From contig CP021238.1 in assembly GCA_002291465.1 (NCBI GenBank), positions 2,976,001 to 3,040,000 on the forward strand: 64,000 nucleotides of DNA, read 5' to 3'. Made by a program: the position numbers and the translations under genes. Shown here one piece after another: positions 1 to 10,596 of the stretch. The first letter of the stretch is position 1; every line of letters begins with the position of its first letter. The DNA is from Mycobacterium lepraemurium. GTDB lineage: Bacteria > Actinomycetota > Actinomycetes > Mycobacteriales > Mycobacteriaceae. Under the pieces are notes generated by a model that saw nothing but the letters and a program-made list of their open reading frames with translations, was not told where the DNA came from and searched no databases.

Positions 1-563
1 GCGTCACCGCGCACCATCGGTCGTAGAGGTCGGGCAGCAGCCCCGCGCCTCGTCGGCCTCGACGACGCGCGCCCGGTTCCGCTCGGGCTTGGCGCGCAGG
101 TCGGTGAAGCGCGGCTCGATGTTGTAGGTGCGGGCGTAGCTGGCCACGCCGGCGCCCAGGATCTCGTACACCGTGGGCTGGGTCGGAACGCCGCACAGGA
201 TCGGATAGTTGCGTTCCTGCAGGATGCCGAAGCCGCGAATGCTGAGCTGCTGCCAGACGCCTCGCCCCAGATGCGTTGTGGCAACGGCGATCATCGCCAG
301 CCAGGACGCCTTCAGGGTGGCGCCGCCCGGCACGGTGAGCCGCAGCTTGTAGCACAACGAGGTGCTCCGACCACAGTCGGCCGCGCAGGATCGGAGACGT
401 CCTCGGCGACCAGGATGTCTTCCAGGTCGACGCGGCGTTTCCAGGCTTCGACGTCGGCCGGGTCCACCGAAACCCCGTAGGCGCCCGCCTGATTCGCGTA
501 GACCGCCTGCCAGTCGTCCTCAGTGGCGAATCTGATCCTGATCGTGTCGTCGATGGTGTCCAT
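1..563 (-). pseudogene. Eis-like GNAT N-acetyltransferase, frameshifted, 3' end outside window
   Basis: The reading frame from ATG 563 (MDTIDDTIRIRFATEDDW) matches the start of Eis-type acetyltransferases, which use acetyl-CoA to acetylate lysines or aminoglycosides. After about residue 68 (PTVVGAP) the match moves to another frame near base 355 and resumes as LCYKLRLTVPGG, with the Eis-like stretch AVATTHLGRGVWQQLS. A second shift near base 48 (EARG then LLPDLYDRW) is needed to continue. The gene runs off the left edge, so its C-terminal domains cannot be judged. It is a paralogue of Eis rather than Eis itself, as far as the N-terminus shows. Two frame changes in 560 bases make it nonfunctional unless they are sequencing errors. 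Confidence 0.65.
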
Positions 564-757
564 CCTCGTCCCATCGCGTCGGCGGGCATGCATCGGGCGA
601 CACTTCGGTTCGTGGAGGCTTCGTGGAGCTTCGCTGGGGGTCACTGGGGGCTCGTTGAGCCGAAGGCACCGCTTGATGCACTACCCCGCCGGAAACCCGG
701 CCAATCACCGGCCGACGAAAATCACGGAACTGGTTGCGCCGCAACCACTAGGCCGGG
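564..757. other. intergenic region between efpA and the Eis-like gene
   Basis: This is the leader of the Eis-like gene (minus strand) and lies downstream of efpA. I see no convincing gene, hairpin or repeat in it. Confidence 0.4.
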
Positions 758-2374
758 TCAGAGCTCCCCGGCGTCCATCGCTTCCTTGACCTCCTGGGCG
801 TGCGCGACCTGTTCGGACGTGTAGCCGATGAACAGCGCCGCGGCACCCACGATGACGGCCACCCCGGCGACCCACAGCAGCCCGTAGGTGTAGCCGTGGT
901 CGAGCGCCTGCAACTGAGCGTCGTTCATGGTCTTCACCGGGCCGGTGGTGCCGCCCAGATACAGTGTGCGCGAGGTGATCACGGCCTGGACGACGGCCAG
1001 CACCAGCGGTCCGCCCAGGCTCTGCAGCATCAGCGTGACCGCGGATACCGGGCCGATTTGGTCGAAACCCACGCCGGCGATGGCCGACAGGGTCAGCGGG
1101 ACGACGGCCATGCCGATGCCGATGCCGCCGACCACGATGGGCAGCACCAGGTTCGGGAAGTAGGGAACACCGCGGTGCATGCACCACCACCCGTAGAGCA
1201 TGGCGAGCACCAGCAGGTAGCCGCCGACGATGGTCAGCACCCGCGGCGAGAACCGCGCCACCAGTTGCGAGGAGACGCCCAGACCGATGCCCATCGCGAT
1301 GACGAACGGGATGAAGCCCACCCCGGCGCGCAGCGCGCTGTAGCCGAGGATGTCCTGCACGTACAGGCCGATGCACACGGTCAGGGTGAACATGACGCCG
1401 CCGGCCAAGAAGATCGCGATGAAGGTGACCAGCCGGTCGCGGTCGCGGAACAGGTCGAACGGCACCACCGGGTTTTCCGCGGTGCGCTCCACGATGACGA
1501 AGGCCAGGGCAGCGCCCAGTGCGACCACACCGGAGCTGATGGTGGTCAGCGAGATCCAGCCCTTCTCCGGGCCCATCGAAAAGGCGAACACGGCGGCGGT
1601 GCACGCCAGGGTGGCCAGCACGGCGCCGGCGGCGTCCAGTTTCATCCGCTCGCGGTTGGTCTCGCGCAGCGCGGTGCGGGCCAGGTACATCATCACCAGC
1701 CCGATCGGCACGTTCACCAAAAACGCCAGCCGCCAGGACACCTCGGTCAGCGCCCCGCCGACCACCAGGCCCATCACCGAGCCAACCGCCGTCATCGCGG
1801 CGAACACCGCCGTCGCGAAGTTACGGGCGGGCCCCTTGGGGAAAGTGGTGGCGACCAGCGCCAGGCCCGTCGGTGAGGCGATGGCCGACCCGACCCCCTG
1901 CGAGAGCCGGGCGATCACCATGGTCGCCTCGTCCCAGGCGACCGCGCACAGCACCGAGGAGATGGTGAACAGCGCGACACCGACGATGAAGGTGCGTTTG
2001 CGCCCGATGGTGTCGCCGAGCCGGCCGCCGAGCAGCATCAGCCCGCCGAACGTCAGCACGTAAGCGGTGATCACCCAGCTGCGGCCGGCGTCGGAGAGGC
2101 TGAGCTCGTTCTGGATCCGGGGCAGCGCGACGATCGCCACGGTGCTGTCCATGGTGGCCAGCAGCTGCATGCCGCCGATGGCGATGACGGCGGCGATGAA
2201 GCGGCGCGACGGCAGCCACGCCGGGTAGTACTTGCTGGTCCGCTTTGCGGCGGTCTCCGCCGCGGGCTTGGGGGCGGTCTCCGCCGGCGGCGTGGTGCGC
2301 ACCGGGGCCGGACGATCGGGGCGTGCAGATGTCCAGTTCTGGACCGCGCGCTCTGAGTCGTTGAGAGCCGTCAT
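758..2374 (-). CDS. efpA: EfpA, major facilitator superfamily drug efflux pump
   Basis: An intact 538-residue inner-membrane transporter of the DHA2 (14-TM) family, collinear with M. tuberculosis EfpA (Rv2846c, about 530 aa). The first 50 or so residues are polar and proline-rich, followed by 14 hydrophobic segments. MFS motif A is visible at residues 117-127 (GRLGDTIGRKR), and the first helix carries the DHA2-typical MDSTVAIVALP. Homologues export drugs and possibly lipids by proton antiport. It is a single-gene unit. Its start is preceded by a 14-base palindrome that overlaps the ribosome binding site. It is one of the larger non-ribosomal genes here to remain unbroken, suggesting continued selection. 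Confidence 0.95.
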   Translation of the reverse strand: MTALNDSERAVQNWTSARPDRPAPVRTTPPAETAPKPAAETAAKRTSKYYPAWLPSRRFIAAVIAIGGMQLLATMDSTVAIVALPRIQNELSLSDAGRSWVITAYVLTFGGLMLLGGRLGDTIGRKRTFIVGVALFTISSVLCAVAWDEATMVIARLSQGVGSAIASPTGLALVATTFPKGPARNFATAVFAAMTAVGSVMGLVVGGALTEVSWRLAFLVNVPIGLVMMYLARTALRETNRERMKLDAAGAVLATLACTAAVFAFSMGPEKGWISLTTISSGVVALGAALAFVIVERTAENPVVPFDLFRDRDRLVTFIAIFLAGGVMFTLTVCIGLYVQDILGYSALRAGVGFIPFVIAMGIGLGVSSQLVARFSPRVLTIVGGYLLVLAMLYGWWCMHRGVPYFPNLVLPIVVGGIGIGMAVVPLTLSAIAGVGFDQIGPVSAVTLMLQSLGGPLVLAVVQAVITSRTLYLGGTTGPVKTMNDAQLQALDHGYTYGLLWVAGVAVIVGAAALFIGYTSEQVAHAQEVKEAMDAGEL

Positions 2375-2380
2375 AAAGGG

Positions 2381-2394
2381 TTACCTTACAGTAA
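2381..2394 (-). promoter_or_regulatory. palindrome over the efpA ribosome binding site, candidate operator
   Basis: On the minus strand the sequence TTACTGTAAGGTAA reads as TTAC-N6-GTAA and ends 6 bases before the efpA ATG. It contains the purine-rich GTAAGGTAA that serves as Shine-Dalgarno. A protein bound here would block translation initiation or the 5' end of a short-leader transcript. No regulator is identified from the sequence. Confidence 0.4.
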
Positions 2395-2407
2395 TCTTAA
2401 GAAACGT

Positions 2408-3613
2408 TTAAACCCCTAAAGCCGCCACCGCGCCGATCACGATGATCGCGGGAGGTCGGATACCTTCGGCACGTATCTCTTCGGGCGTGTCGGCCAGGGT
2501 GGCCCGCAAAGTGTGTTGCACCGCCGTCGTCCCGTGCTGAACCACCAGCACCGGCGTATCCGCTGGTCGTCCACCCTTCAGTAGGGCATCGACGAAAAGT
2601 TCGACGCGTTCGACGGCCATCAGCAAAACAATTGTGCCGGTCAATGCGGCCAGTGCATCCCAATTCACTAACGATTCGGGATGACCGGGTGGGAGATGCC
2701 CGCTGACCACCACGAATTCGTGATTTACCGCCCGATGGGTGACCGGGACGCCCGCTAATGCGGGCACTCCTATGGCACTCGTCACACCAGGGACGACGGT
2801 GACCGGAATCCCTGCGTCGGCGCACGCCAGCACCTCCTCGTAGCCGCGGGCGAAGACGAACGGGTCACCGCCTTTGAGGCGCACCACGAAGCTTCCGGCG
2901 CGGGCGCGTTCGATCATGACGTCGTTGATGGCGTCCTGGGCCATGGCCCGGCCGTAGGGGATCTTGGCGGCGTCGATCACCTCCACGTGCGAGGGCAGCT
3001 CGGCGAGCAGTTCGTGCGGGGCGAGCCGGTCGGCCACCACGACGTCGGCCTGGGCCAGCAGCCGCCGGCCGCGCACCGTAATCAGTTCGGGGTCGCCGGG
3101 GCCGCCGCCGATCAGCGCCACCCCGCCCTTGACGGCGTCGGAGCCCACCGGGCCTTCCGGCGTGATGACCCCGGTCTGCAGCGCCTCCCGGATGGCCGAA
3201 CGGATCGCCGCCGAGCAGCGGTGCTCGCCGCCGGCCAGCACGCCCACCGACAACCCGGCATAGCTGAAAGACGCTGGGGTGACCGCGGTCCCCGCCACGG
3301 CGACGTCCGCCCGGACGCAGAAGATGCGGCGGCGTTCGGCCTCGGCGACCACGGCCTCGTTGACCCGCGGGTCGTCGGTGGCCGCGATCGCATACCAGGT
3401 GCCGTCGAGGTCGCCGTCGCGGTATTCGCGCAATTGCAGGGTGATTCCGGTCATCGCCTCGACCGATCGGGTGGCGCTGCGGGAGATGACGTGGACGTCC
3501 GCGCCGCTGGCGATCAGCAACGGCAACCGGCGCTGGGCGACGGTGCCGCCGCCGACCACAACCACCTTCTTGCCGGTCAGCCGCAGCCCCACCAGGTAAG
3601 CGCTCTCGGTCAC
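2408..3613 (-). CDS. cysG: siroheme synthase CysG (precorrin-2 dehydrogenase and uroporphyrinogen-III methyltransferase)
   Basis: This 401-residue protein matches mycobacterial CysG (Rv2847c). The N-terminal domain has a Rossmann start (GGGTVAQRR, residues 21-29) for NAD-dependent precorrin-2 oxidation and iron chelation. The C-terminal half is an SAM-dependent uroporphyrinogen-III C-methyltransferase, beginning near residue 170 with GGGPGDPELITVRG and containing RLKGGDPFVFARG. It makes siroheme for sulfite and nitrite reductases and supplies precorrin-2. It starts with GTG at 3613, only 9 bases after the cobB stop. It is intact although the upstream corrin genes in the same run are broken, consistent with a separate need for siroheme. 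Confidence 0.93.
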   Translation of the reverse strand: MTESAYLVGLRLTGKKVVVVGGGTVAQRRLPLLIASGADVHVISRSATRSVEAMTGITLQLREYRDGDLDGTWYAIAATDDPRVNEAVVAEAERRRIFCVRADVAVAGTAVTPASFSYAGLSVGVLAGGEHRCSAAIRSAIREALQTGVITPEGPVGSDAVKGGVALIGGGPGDPELITVRGRRLLAQADVVVADRLAPHELLAELPSHVEVIDAAKIPYGRAMAQDAINDVMIERARAGSFVVRLKGGDPFVFARGYEEVLACADAGIPVTVVPGVTSAIGVPALAGVPVTHRAVNHEFVVVSGHLPPGHPESLVNWDALAALTGTIVLLMAVERVELFVDALLKGGRPADTPVLVVQHGTTAVQHTLRATLADTPEEIRAEGIRPPAIIVIGAVAALGV

Positions 3614-3622
3614 CCGGCAAGC

Positions 3623-4985
3623 CTAGTGGTTGCCGGGGTGGGCCCGCGTCCTGCCCGGGTCGGCGCGAGCGGCCAGCGCGCACCCGACGAAGCGGGCCAC
3701 CGCCGCGGGCGCGGCGGCGGGGTGGGTATGCAGATACGACGCGTGCACACCGGCGCGCACCGCGCCGTCGCGATGGCCGGACTCCTGCGTCCGGTACATC
3801 CACGCCGGCGGGTAGTCGTCGCTGAATGTCACTGTGGTGCGGTGGAATTCGTGCCCCACCGCCCGCTGGCCGGCGGCGTACAGCGGGGAGTCGACGACGG
3901 CCACGGCATCGCGATAGGCCAGCGTCAGCTGCGGGGTGAACCGGGCCTGCCCGGCCAGCACCCCGCACATCGGGTGGCCGTCGAGTTCGGACACCAAGTA
4001 GAGCAGCCCGGCGCACTCGGCGTGGACGGGCGCCCCGGCGGCGGCCAGCTCGTTGATCTGGCGGCGCACGACCTCGTTGGCCGACAGCTCGGCGGTGAAC
4101 TGTTCGGGAAAACCGCCGGGCAGCAACAGCGCGTCGGTGCCGTCGGGCAACGCATCGACGAGCGGGTCGAATTCGGCCACCCGGGCGCCGGCGGCGGCCA
4201 GCAGCTCCGCGTGCTCGGCGTAGCCGAAGCTGAACGCCTTTCCGACGGCCACCGCGACGGTGGCCCGCTCACCGCCGCGCCCGCCAGGATCCCCCACCGC
4301 CGCCACCACCGCCACCGCCGCCAGGTCGATGTGGCGTGCCACTAGCGCGGTCATCGCCTCGACCGCGAGCCGGGCGCGGCGTCCATACTCGACCGCCGTG
4401 ACCAAGCCCAAATACCTTGTCGGCAACTCTAATTCGGTGCTGCGCGGGATGGCGCCCAGCACCGGCACGCCGGCCTGTTCGCATGCCTGACGCAGCACCT
4501 GCTCGTGGCGGGCCGACCCGACCCGGTTCAGGATCACCCCGGCGACCCGGGTCGCGGCGTCGAACGTCGAGAAGCCGTGCAGCAGGGCGGCGATGCTCTG
4601 GCTCTGGCCGCGCGCGTCGATGACCAGCACGACGGGCGCGCCCAGCAGCGCGGCGACGTGCGCGGTGGATCCCGCCGCCGGCCTGGCCGCCGGACGGCTC
4701 GATCCGCCCGTCGAACAGCCCCATCACGCCCTCGACGACGGCGATGTCGGCGCCGTGCGCGTACAGCGGGCCAATCAGGTTCTCCCCCACCAACACCGGG
4801 TCGAGGCTGCGGCCCGGCCGGCCGGCGGCCAGGCCGTGATAGCCGAGATCGATGAAGTCCGGCCCCACCTTGAACGCCGCCACCCGGCGGTCCGCCTGGC
4901 GCAGGGCCCCGATCAAACCCGTTGCCACCGTGGTCTTTCCGCTGCCGGAGGCAGGCTCCGCGACGACCACCGCGGGCACGTTCAC
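3623..4985 (-). pseudogene. cobB: cobyrinic acid a,c-diamide synthase CobB, frameshifted
   Basis: CobB amidates the a and c side chains of cobyrinic acid using glutamine and ATP. The N-terminal part from GTG 4985 (VNVPAVVVAEP) has the ATPase P-loop PASGSGKTT and VGPDFIDLGYH. After FDGRIEPSGG the homology leaves the frame near base 4690 and resumes in the frame containing LVIDARGQS, which runs to the stop at 3623 and includes the class I glutamine amidotransferase residues (PGGFPEQFTAELSANE, HAECAGLLYLV with its cysteine). The start overlaps the cobO stop (GTGA). A single frame change separates ATPase and amidotransferase halves, so no full enzyme should be made. Confidence 0.82.
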
Positions 4986-5596
4986 CACTCGATGCCCTTC
5001 TGCCCCTTGCGCCCGGCGTCCATCGGGTGCTTCACCTTGGCCATCTCGGTGACCAGGTCGGCCACATCGATCAGCCGTTGCGGGGCATCGCGTCCGGTGA
5101 TCACCACGTGCTGGTGTCCGGGCCGCCCCGCCAACACGGACACCACCTCGTCGACGTCCACCCAGCCCCATTTCAGCGGATAGGTGAACTCGTCCAGCAC
5201 GTAGAAGTCGTGCCGGGCGGCCGCCAGCCGGCGGGCGATCTCGGCCCAGCCGTCGGCCGCAGCCGCCGCGTGATCATCGTCGCTGCCCGCCTTGCGCGTC
5301 CAGGACCAGCCGGCGCCCATCTTGTGCCACTCCACCGGCGCGCCGATCCGCTGTTCCTCGTGCAGGCGGCCGAGTGCGGCGAACGCCGCCTCCTCGCCCA
5401 CCTTCCACTTGGCGCTCTTGACGAACTGGAACACCGCCACGGAAAGCCCGGCGTTCCACGCCCGCAACGCCATTCCGAACGCGGCCGTCGACTTCCCCTT
5501 GCCGGCGCCGGTGTGCACCGCCAGCACCGGGGTGTGCCGGCGGGCCCGGGTGGTCAGGCCGTCGTCGGGAACTTGAAGCGGAACACCTTGTGGCAT
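4982..5596 (-). CDS. cobO: cob(I)yrinic acid a,c-diamide adenosyltransferase CobO
   Basis: This intact 204-residue protein is the CobA/CobO/BtuR-type ATP:corrinoid adenosyltransferase (Rv2849c), which transfers 5'-deoxyadenosine from ATP to reduced corrinoids. The P-loop is at residues 30-37 (GAGKGKST), followed by FQFVKSAKW and VLDEFTYPLKWGW. Its TGA stop overlaps the cobB GTG start, and it lies 29 bases after the chelatase-like gene. CobO-type enzymes can adenosylate corrinoids taken from outside, which could explain retention while the neighbouring biosynthetic genes decay. Confidence 0.93.
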   Translation of the reverse strand: MPQGVPLQVPDDGLTTRARRHTPVLAVHTGAGKGKSTAAFGMALRAWNAGLSVAVFQFVKSAKWKVGEEAAFAALGRLHEEQRIGAPVEWHKMGAGWSWTRKAGSDDDHAAAAADGWAEIARRLAAARHDFYVLDEFTYPLKWGWVDVDEVVSVLAGRPGHQHVVITGRDAPQRLIDVADLVTEMAKVKHPMDAGRKGQKGIEW

Positions 5597-5625
5597 AAGA
5601 GGTTACCCTTTCTACTCGCCTCGGT

Positions 5626-7468
5626 TCAGGCGGCGTCGCGCACCGCACGCGTCAGCGAATCCGCGTGCAACTGCTCCAGCCGCACCGCCGGGGCGCCCAG
5701 CTGGAGTGCCAGGTGTTCGGCCAGGCCCAGCCGCACATACGACGTTTCGCAGTCCACCACCACCGCGGCCGCACCCTCGGCGACCAGTCGGGCCGCGGCG
5801 ATCCGGCTGCGGCCCAACGGATCCGGGCCGGCAGTGGCCCAGCCGTCGGTGAGCACCACCACGAGGGCGCGGCGCGCCCGGTCGCGCGCCTTCTCCCGGA
5901 CGATCAGCTCGCGCGCGGCCAGCAGCCCTTCGGCCAGCGGCGTCTTGCCGCCGGTGTCGAAGCGGGCCAGCCGCCGCCCGGCGATGTGCGCCGAGGAGGT
6001 GGGCGGCAACAGCAGCCACGCCTGCTGTTGCCGGAACGTGATCACGGCGACCTTGTCGCGGCGCTGATAGGCGTCGCGCAGCAGCGACAGCGTGGCACCG
6101 CTGACCGCCGCCATCCGGTCCCGCGCCGCCATCGACCCGGAGGCGTCGACGACGAAGATCACCAGATTGCCTTCGCGGCCCTCGCGCACGGCCCGTCGCA
6201 CATCGTCGGGCCCCGGCCGCAGCGGCCCGGCACCGGCCCGTTCGGCGGCCGAGAGCAGGGTGGCGAACAGGTGCAGCCCGTGGCCGCCGCGGCCGGTGTC
6301 GGCGCCGTCGGTGGCAGCGATGACGCTGCCACTGGCGTTGCGGGCCCGCGACCGCCGGCCGGGTGCCCCTTCGCCGACACCGGGGACCCGCAGCGCGCGG
6401 GTGCGAAACGTCTTCGACGGCGGCGCACTCGGTTTCGTCGTCGGCGGCCGCGGCTTGGCGTCCTGCGCCGAATCCCGTTGCGGCGGTTCCTGTTCGGTCT
6501 GGCCGGCCTGGCCTCCGCCGGGCGGGTCGGGATCCGGGTCGGGCTCGGAGCCGGCCTGGGCCAGGGCCTCGTCCAGTTGCTCGCGGTCGATGCCCGGGGT
6601 CGTCGAAGGGATCGCGGCGGCGGTGGTGCGGCAGGGCCAGCTCGGCGGCCACCCGGATGTCCTGCTCCTCGACGGTGGGCGCGCCGCGCCAGGCCGCGTG
6701 CGCGACCGCGGTGCGGGCCACCACCAGATCGGCCCGCATGCCGTCCACGTCGAACGCCGCGCACAGCGCCGCGATGCACCGTAACTCGGTGTCGGGCAAC
6801 ACCACGTCGTCGACCAGGGCGCGCGCCGCGGCAATGCGCCGGGCCAGCTCGGCGTCGGCGTCGGCGTAGCGTTCGGCGAAACCGTCCGGGTCGGCCTCAT
6901 AGGCCATCCGCTGCCGGATCACCTGCGCCCGCACCTCCACGTCACGCGAGGCATGCACGTCGACGGTGAGCCCGAACCGGTCCAGCAGCTGCGGACGCAG
7001 TTCGCCCTCCTCAGGATTCATGGTGCCGATCAACACGAACCGGGCGTCATGCGAATGCGAGATGCCGTCGCGTTCGATGTGCACCCGTCCCATCGCCGCG
7101 GCGTCGAGCAACACGTCGACGAGATGATCGTGCAGCAGGTTGACCTCGTCGACGTAGAGCACACCGCCGTGCGCGCGGGCCAGCAGCCCCGGGGAGAACG
7201 CGTGCTCGCTGTCGCGCAGCACCCGCTGCAGGTCCAGCGAGCCGATCACCCGGTCTTCGGTTGCGCCGAGCGGCATTTCGACCAGGTTCGCATCGCTACC
7301 GGTGGCGGCGAACAGCAGGGCCGCCAGGCCGCGCACGGCCGTCGACTTGGCGGTGCCCTTCTCGCCGCGGATGAGCGCGCCGCCGATCTCCGGGCGCACG
7401 GCGCACAGCAGCAGGGCCAGCCGCAGCCGGTCGTGCCCGACGATGGCGCTGAACGGGTAGGGCTTCAC
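5626..7468 (-). pseudogene. magnesium/cobalt chelatase-like AAA+ and VWA protein (Rv2850c type), frameshifted
   Basis: Homologues of about 630 residues fuse a BchI/ChlI-like AAA+ ATPase with a BchD-like VWA domain. The start at GTG 7468 (overlapping the GNAT gene stop as GTGA) gives GEKGTAKST (Walker A) and [10 protein letters not shown] (Walker B). After [10 protein letters not shown], near base 6600, the homologous frame changes to [10 protein letters not shown]. That frame continues through a proline-rich linker to the VWA MIDAS motif [14 protein letters not shown] and ends at 5626. Genomic position beside cobO and cobB suggests a metal insertion subunit for corrins, although a true cobaltochelatase role is not proven. 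ATPase and VWA domains are now in different frames. Confidence 0.82.
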
Positions 7469-7935
7469 GGCTTTTCCGCCAATCCCGAGCCGGGTCGCAG
7501 CATGGGCACGTGCGGGACGCCGTCGTCGAGGAAATCGTCACCGTCGCGGACGAATCCGTGCTGGGCGTACATGTCGGCCAGGTAGGTCTGGGCGTTGATC
7601 CGGCACGGGTAGTCGCCCACCTCGGCCAGCGCCGCGCGCAGCAGCCGGGTGGTGTAGCCCTGGCCGCGGGCGCTGCGTTTGGTGCACAACCGCCCGATCC
7701 GGAACGCCTTCTCGCCGCCGGCGTGCTCCTCCATCAGCCGCAGCGTGCAGATCACCTCGCAGTCGGAGGTTTCCAGCCAGAAGTGCCGGGTTTCGGCGAG
7801 CAGGTCGCGCCCGTCCAACTCCGGATACGGGATGGCCTGCTCGACGACGAACACCTCAACCCGCAGCTTGAGAAGCTCGTAAAGTGTTTGGGCATCAAGG
7901 TCTTTGGCCCACGTGCGTCGCAATGCTTCGGTCAC
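7465..7935 (-). CDS. GNAT family N-acetyltransferase (ElaA-like, Rv2851c type)
   Basis: The product is about 156 residues when started at GTG 7935, which overlaps the mqo stop (GTGA); a TTG one codon upstream is also possible. The sequence matches Rv2851c closely. The acetyl-CoA binding signature is [16 protein letters not shown], followed by the C-terminal [18 protein letters not shown] typical of ElaA-like GNAT proteins. The substrate is not known. It is coupled to mqo upstream and to the chelatase-like gene downstream, and it is intact. Confidence 0.85.
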   Translation of the reverse strand: MTEALRRTWAKDLDAQTLYELLKLRVEVFVVEQAIPYPELDGRDLLAETRHFWLETSDCEVICTLRLMEEHAGGEKAFRIGRLCTKRSARGQGYTTRLLRAALAEVGDYPCRINAQTYLADMYAQHGFVRDGDDFLDDGVPHVPMLRPGSGLAEKP

Positions 7936-9467
7936 CAAGGGCGCTCCTCATCCAACTCGTCCAGTCCCAGGATCTTCGTTCCCCATGAATAGACTTCCTC
8001 ATACAGCGCCGGCTCGTCGGACAGCGTCACGCCCAGCGAGGGAACCGTCTCCTTGAGCGCGGGCAGCCACGACCGATAACGGTCAGCGAAACAGCGCTGC
8101 AGCACATCGAGCATGATCGGCACCGCCGTCGACGCTCCCGGCGAGCCGCCGAGCAACCCCGCGATGCTGCCGTCGCCGGCCGCCACCACGGTGGTGTCGA
8201 AGTCGAGCACGCCGCCGCGGCGCCGATCGCGCCGGATCACCTGCACCCGCTGACCGGCTACCGTCAGCTCCCAGTCCGAATCCACTGCGGTGGGCGCGAA
8301 TTCGCGCAGCATCCGCATCCGGTCCGGCGCGGACAGCCGCAATTGGCCGATCAGGTATCGCAGCAACGTCAGCTGGGTTACGCCGACTCCGAGCAGCACG
8401 ACCAGATTGTGCGGCCGCACCGAGCGGGGCAGATCGGTGAAGTGCCCGTGTTTCAAGAACTTCGGCGACCAGCCGACATACGGCCCGAACACCAGCCACG
8501 GCTTGCCGTTGACGTAGCGCAGGTCCAGATGCAACACGCCCAGCGGCGGGACCCCTGGCGCTGGAGCCCCGTACACCTTGGCCCGGTGCGCCGCGGTGAG
8601 CACGGGATTGTCGGCGCGCAGGAACCGACCGCCGATCGGGAACCCCGCGAATCCGCGGGCCTCGCCGATACCCGACTTCCGCAGCAGCGGCAGCGCGTCA
8701 CCGCCGGCCTCGACGAACACGAATTTGGCGTTGCACCGGTGCTTTTCACCGGTCCGGCGGTTGCGGATCAGCAACGTCCAGCTGCCGTCGGACTCCCGCG
8801 TCAAGTTGTGCACCTGATGGCCGAACAGCGCCGTCGCGCCGCCGTGCACGCAGAACCCGATCGGCTGTCGCGACAGCGCGCCGAAGTCGACGTCGGTGCC
8901 GTGGCGTGCCCAATTCAGCGCAGTCGGTTCGGAGAAGTCCCGCCGGTCGGCCATCAACGGCAGCCGGCGGGCGAACTCGTCGGCGTCCTCGATCAATTCG
9001 ATGCCGGCGAACAACGGGTTGGGCGCCAGCGCCTGCTGCCGACGCCGCAGATACTCGACGGCCCGCGCCCCGCGCACGAAACTCGCGTGCGGGATCGGGG
9101 TCACGAAGCCCCGATCGGTCAGTATGCCGTTCTCCACGGCATACGCCCAGAATTGGCGGGTCACCTGGAACTGCTCGTTGATGCGCACCGCTTTGGCGAT
9201 GTCGACGGAGCCGTCGGCGCGCTGCGGGGTGTAGTTGAGCTCGCACAGCGCCGAATGCCCGGTGCCGGCGTTGTTCCACGGGCTGCTGCTCTCGGCGGCG
9301 ACCGCGTCCAGGCGCTCGACGAAGGTCATCGACCAATCAGGCTGCAGCCGCCGCGGCAACGCGCCCAGCGTGGCGCTCATGATGCCCGCGCCCACCAGCA
9401 CGACGTCCGTGCGGGTGGTCCTGGCTAGCGATGACACCGGCTTGTTGGTCCTTTTTCCTCGAGGCAT
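7932..9467 (-). CDS. mqo: malate:quinone oxidoreductase Mqo
   Basis: Membrane-associated FAD enzyme that oxidises malate to oxaloacetate and passes electrons to menaquinone. The FAD-binding start [15 protein letters not shown] and the Mqo signature [16 protein letters not shown] are present, as is the C-terminal [20 protein letters not shown] prefer ATG 9467, which has GAGGA at good spacing; GTG 9437 is closer to the tuberculosis start. The frame is open over the whole length. Some replacements look harsh compared with the M. tuberculosis protein as I remember it: FVFVEAGGD where a glycine stands in FVFVGAGGD, and prolines replacing leucines in LGALPRRL and SRQPIG. The enzyme may therefore be impaired. 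Confidence 0.88.
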   Translation of the reverse strand: MPRGKRTNKPVSSLARTTRTDVVLVGAGIMSATLGALPRRLQPDWSMTFVERLDAVAAESSSPWNNAGTGHSALCELNYTPQRADGSVDIAKAVRINEQFQVTRQFWAYAVENGILTDRGFVTPIPHASFVRGARAVEYLRRRQQALAPNPLFAGIELIEDADEFARRLPLMADRRDFSEPTALNWARHGTDVDFGALSRQPIGFCVHGGATALFGHQVHNLTRESDGSWTLLIRNRRTGEKHRCNAKFVFVEAGGDALPLLRKSGIGEARGFAGFPIGGRFLRADNPVLTAAHRAKVYGAPAPGVPPLGVLHLDLRYVNGKPWLVFGPYVGWSPKFLKHGHFTDLPRSVRPHNLVVLLGVGVTQLTLLRYLIGQLRLSAPDRMRMLREFAPTAVDSDWELTVAGQRVQVIRRDRRRGGVLDFDTTVVAAGDGSIAGLLGGSPGASTAVPIMLDVLQRCFADRYRSWLPALKETVPSLGVTLSDEPALYEEVYSWGTKILGLDELDEERPW

Positions 9468-9551
9468 GCCGATCCTCAGGTTATCCGGTGGCAAAGCGAC
9501 GCGAACCACGCGCCGGGTCGCTGCGGCCGGCAAAAGCTCTAAGCTGGCGGG

Positions 9552-10586
9552 GTGACTGGCGGGGCGGCTGGCTGGGTGCCCGACGTGCTACCCGGCTATT
9601 GGCAGCGCACCCTGGCGCTGGGCGCCGATCCGGCCGGCGAGGGCGACATCGTCGCGACCCTGATCCGGCGCGGGGACGACGCGGCGCCGGCCGCCGACCA
9701 CGCGGTGCTGGCGGTGCACGGGTATACCGACTACTTCTTCCACACCGCGCTGGCCGATCACTTCGCCGCGCGCGGTTTCGCCTTCTACGCGCTGGACCTG
9801 CACAAGTGCGGCCGGTCGCGGCGTGACGGGCAGACGCCGCACTTCGTCACCGACCTGACCAACTACGACACCGAACTGGAACGCGCGCTGAGCGTGGCGA
9901 GCGGGGAAAACCGCAGGGTGCTGGTGTACGGGCATTCGGCCGGCGGGCTGATCGTGTCGTTGTGGCTGGACCGGCTGCGGCGCCGAAATCCCGTCGCGCA
10001 CTCAGCAGTTGGCGGCCTGGTGCTCAACAGCCCGTTCCTGGAGCTGCCCGGCCCGCCCATCCTGCGGCATTCGCTGACCCTGGCGCTGATCGCAGGCCTG
10101 TCCCGGGTGCGTTCCAAGGGCGTGGCCCGGTCCCCGGTGCAGGGCGGCTACGGCACCACGCTGCACCGCGACTACGGCGGGGAATTCGACTACAACCTGC
10201 AGTGGAAACCCGTTGGCGGCTTTCCGATCACGTTCGGTTGGCTGCACGCGGTCCGCCGCGGTCAGGCGCGACTGCACCACGGTCTCGACGTTGGGGTGCC
10301 GAACCTGATCCTGCGCTCGGACCACAGCGTGCAGGAGACGCCCGACCCGGCATCCATGCACTGCGGTGACGCGGTGCTCGACGTCACCCAAATCGCCCGC
10401 TGGGCGAGCTGTATCGGCAACCGCAGCACCATCATTCCGGTCGCCGACGCCAAACACGACGTGTTCTTGTCGTTGCCGGGGCCCCGCGCGGCGGCCTATC
10501 GTCAGCTGGATCTGTGGCTGGACTGCTACCTGCACGACCGGAGCACCGATAGCACCCGGGCCCCGGCGTCCCGGGACGAAGGGTGA
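9552..10586 (+). CDS. alpha/beta hydrolase (Rv2854 type, monoacylglycerol lipase-like)
   Basis: A 344-residue protein starting at GTG 9552, divergent from mqo. It has the hydrolase fold landmarks [16 protein letters not shown] (oxyanion region), [10 protein letters not shown] (nucleophile elbow with serine) and a late [11 protein letters not shown] carrying the probable catalytic histidine. This layout resembles serine aminopeptidase/monoacylglycerol lipase families. The true substrate is unknown. It ends 10 bases before mtr, so the two are probably co-transcribed. Confidence 0.85.
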   Translation: MTGGAAGWVPDVLPGYWQRTLALGADPAGEGDIVATLIRRGDDAAPAADHAVLAVHGYTDYFFHTALADHFAARGFAFYALDLHKCGRSRRDGQTPHFVTDLTNYDTELERALSVASGENRRVLVYGHSAGGLIVSLWLDRLRRRNPVAHSAVGGLVLNSPFLELPGPPILRHSLTLALIAGLSRVRSKGVARSPVQGGYGTTLHRDYGGEFDYNLQWKPVGGFPITFGWLHAVRRGQARLHHGLDVGVPNLILRSDHSVQETPDPASMHCGDAVLDVTQIARWASCIGNRSTIIPVADAKHDVFLSLPGPRAAAYRQLDLWLDCYLHDRSTDSTRAPASRDEG

Positions 10587-10596
10587 GGCGCCGAAC

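Noticed and set aside
2987..4345. 452-codon plus-strand frame, and many similar long frames opposite real genes (for example 800-1876, 24134-25789, 28239-29279)
   Set aside because: Their translations are Gly/Arg/His/Gln-rich with no motif, typical of antisense frames in GC-rich DNA, and established genes lie on the other strand.
5560..5625. Cobalamin riboswitch upstream of cobO or the chelatase-like gene
   Set aside because: The spacer is only 29 bases and the genes overlap upstream; no B12-box-like sequence was seen.
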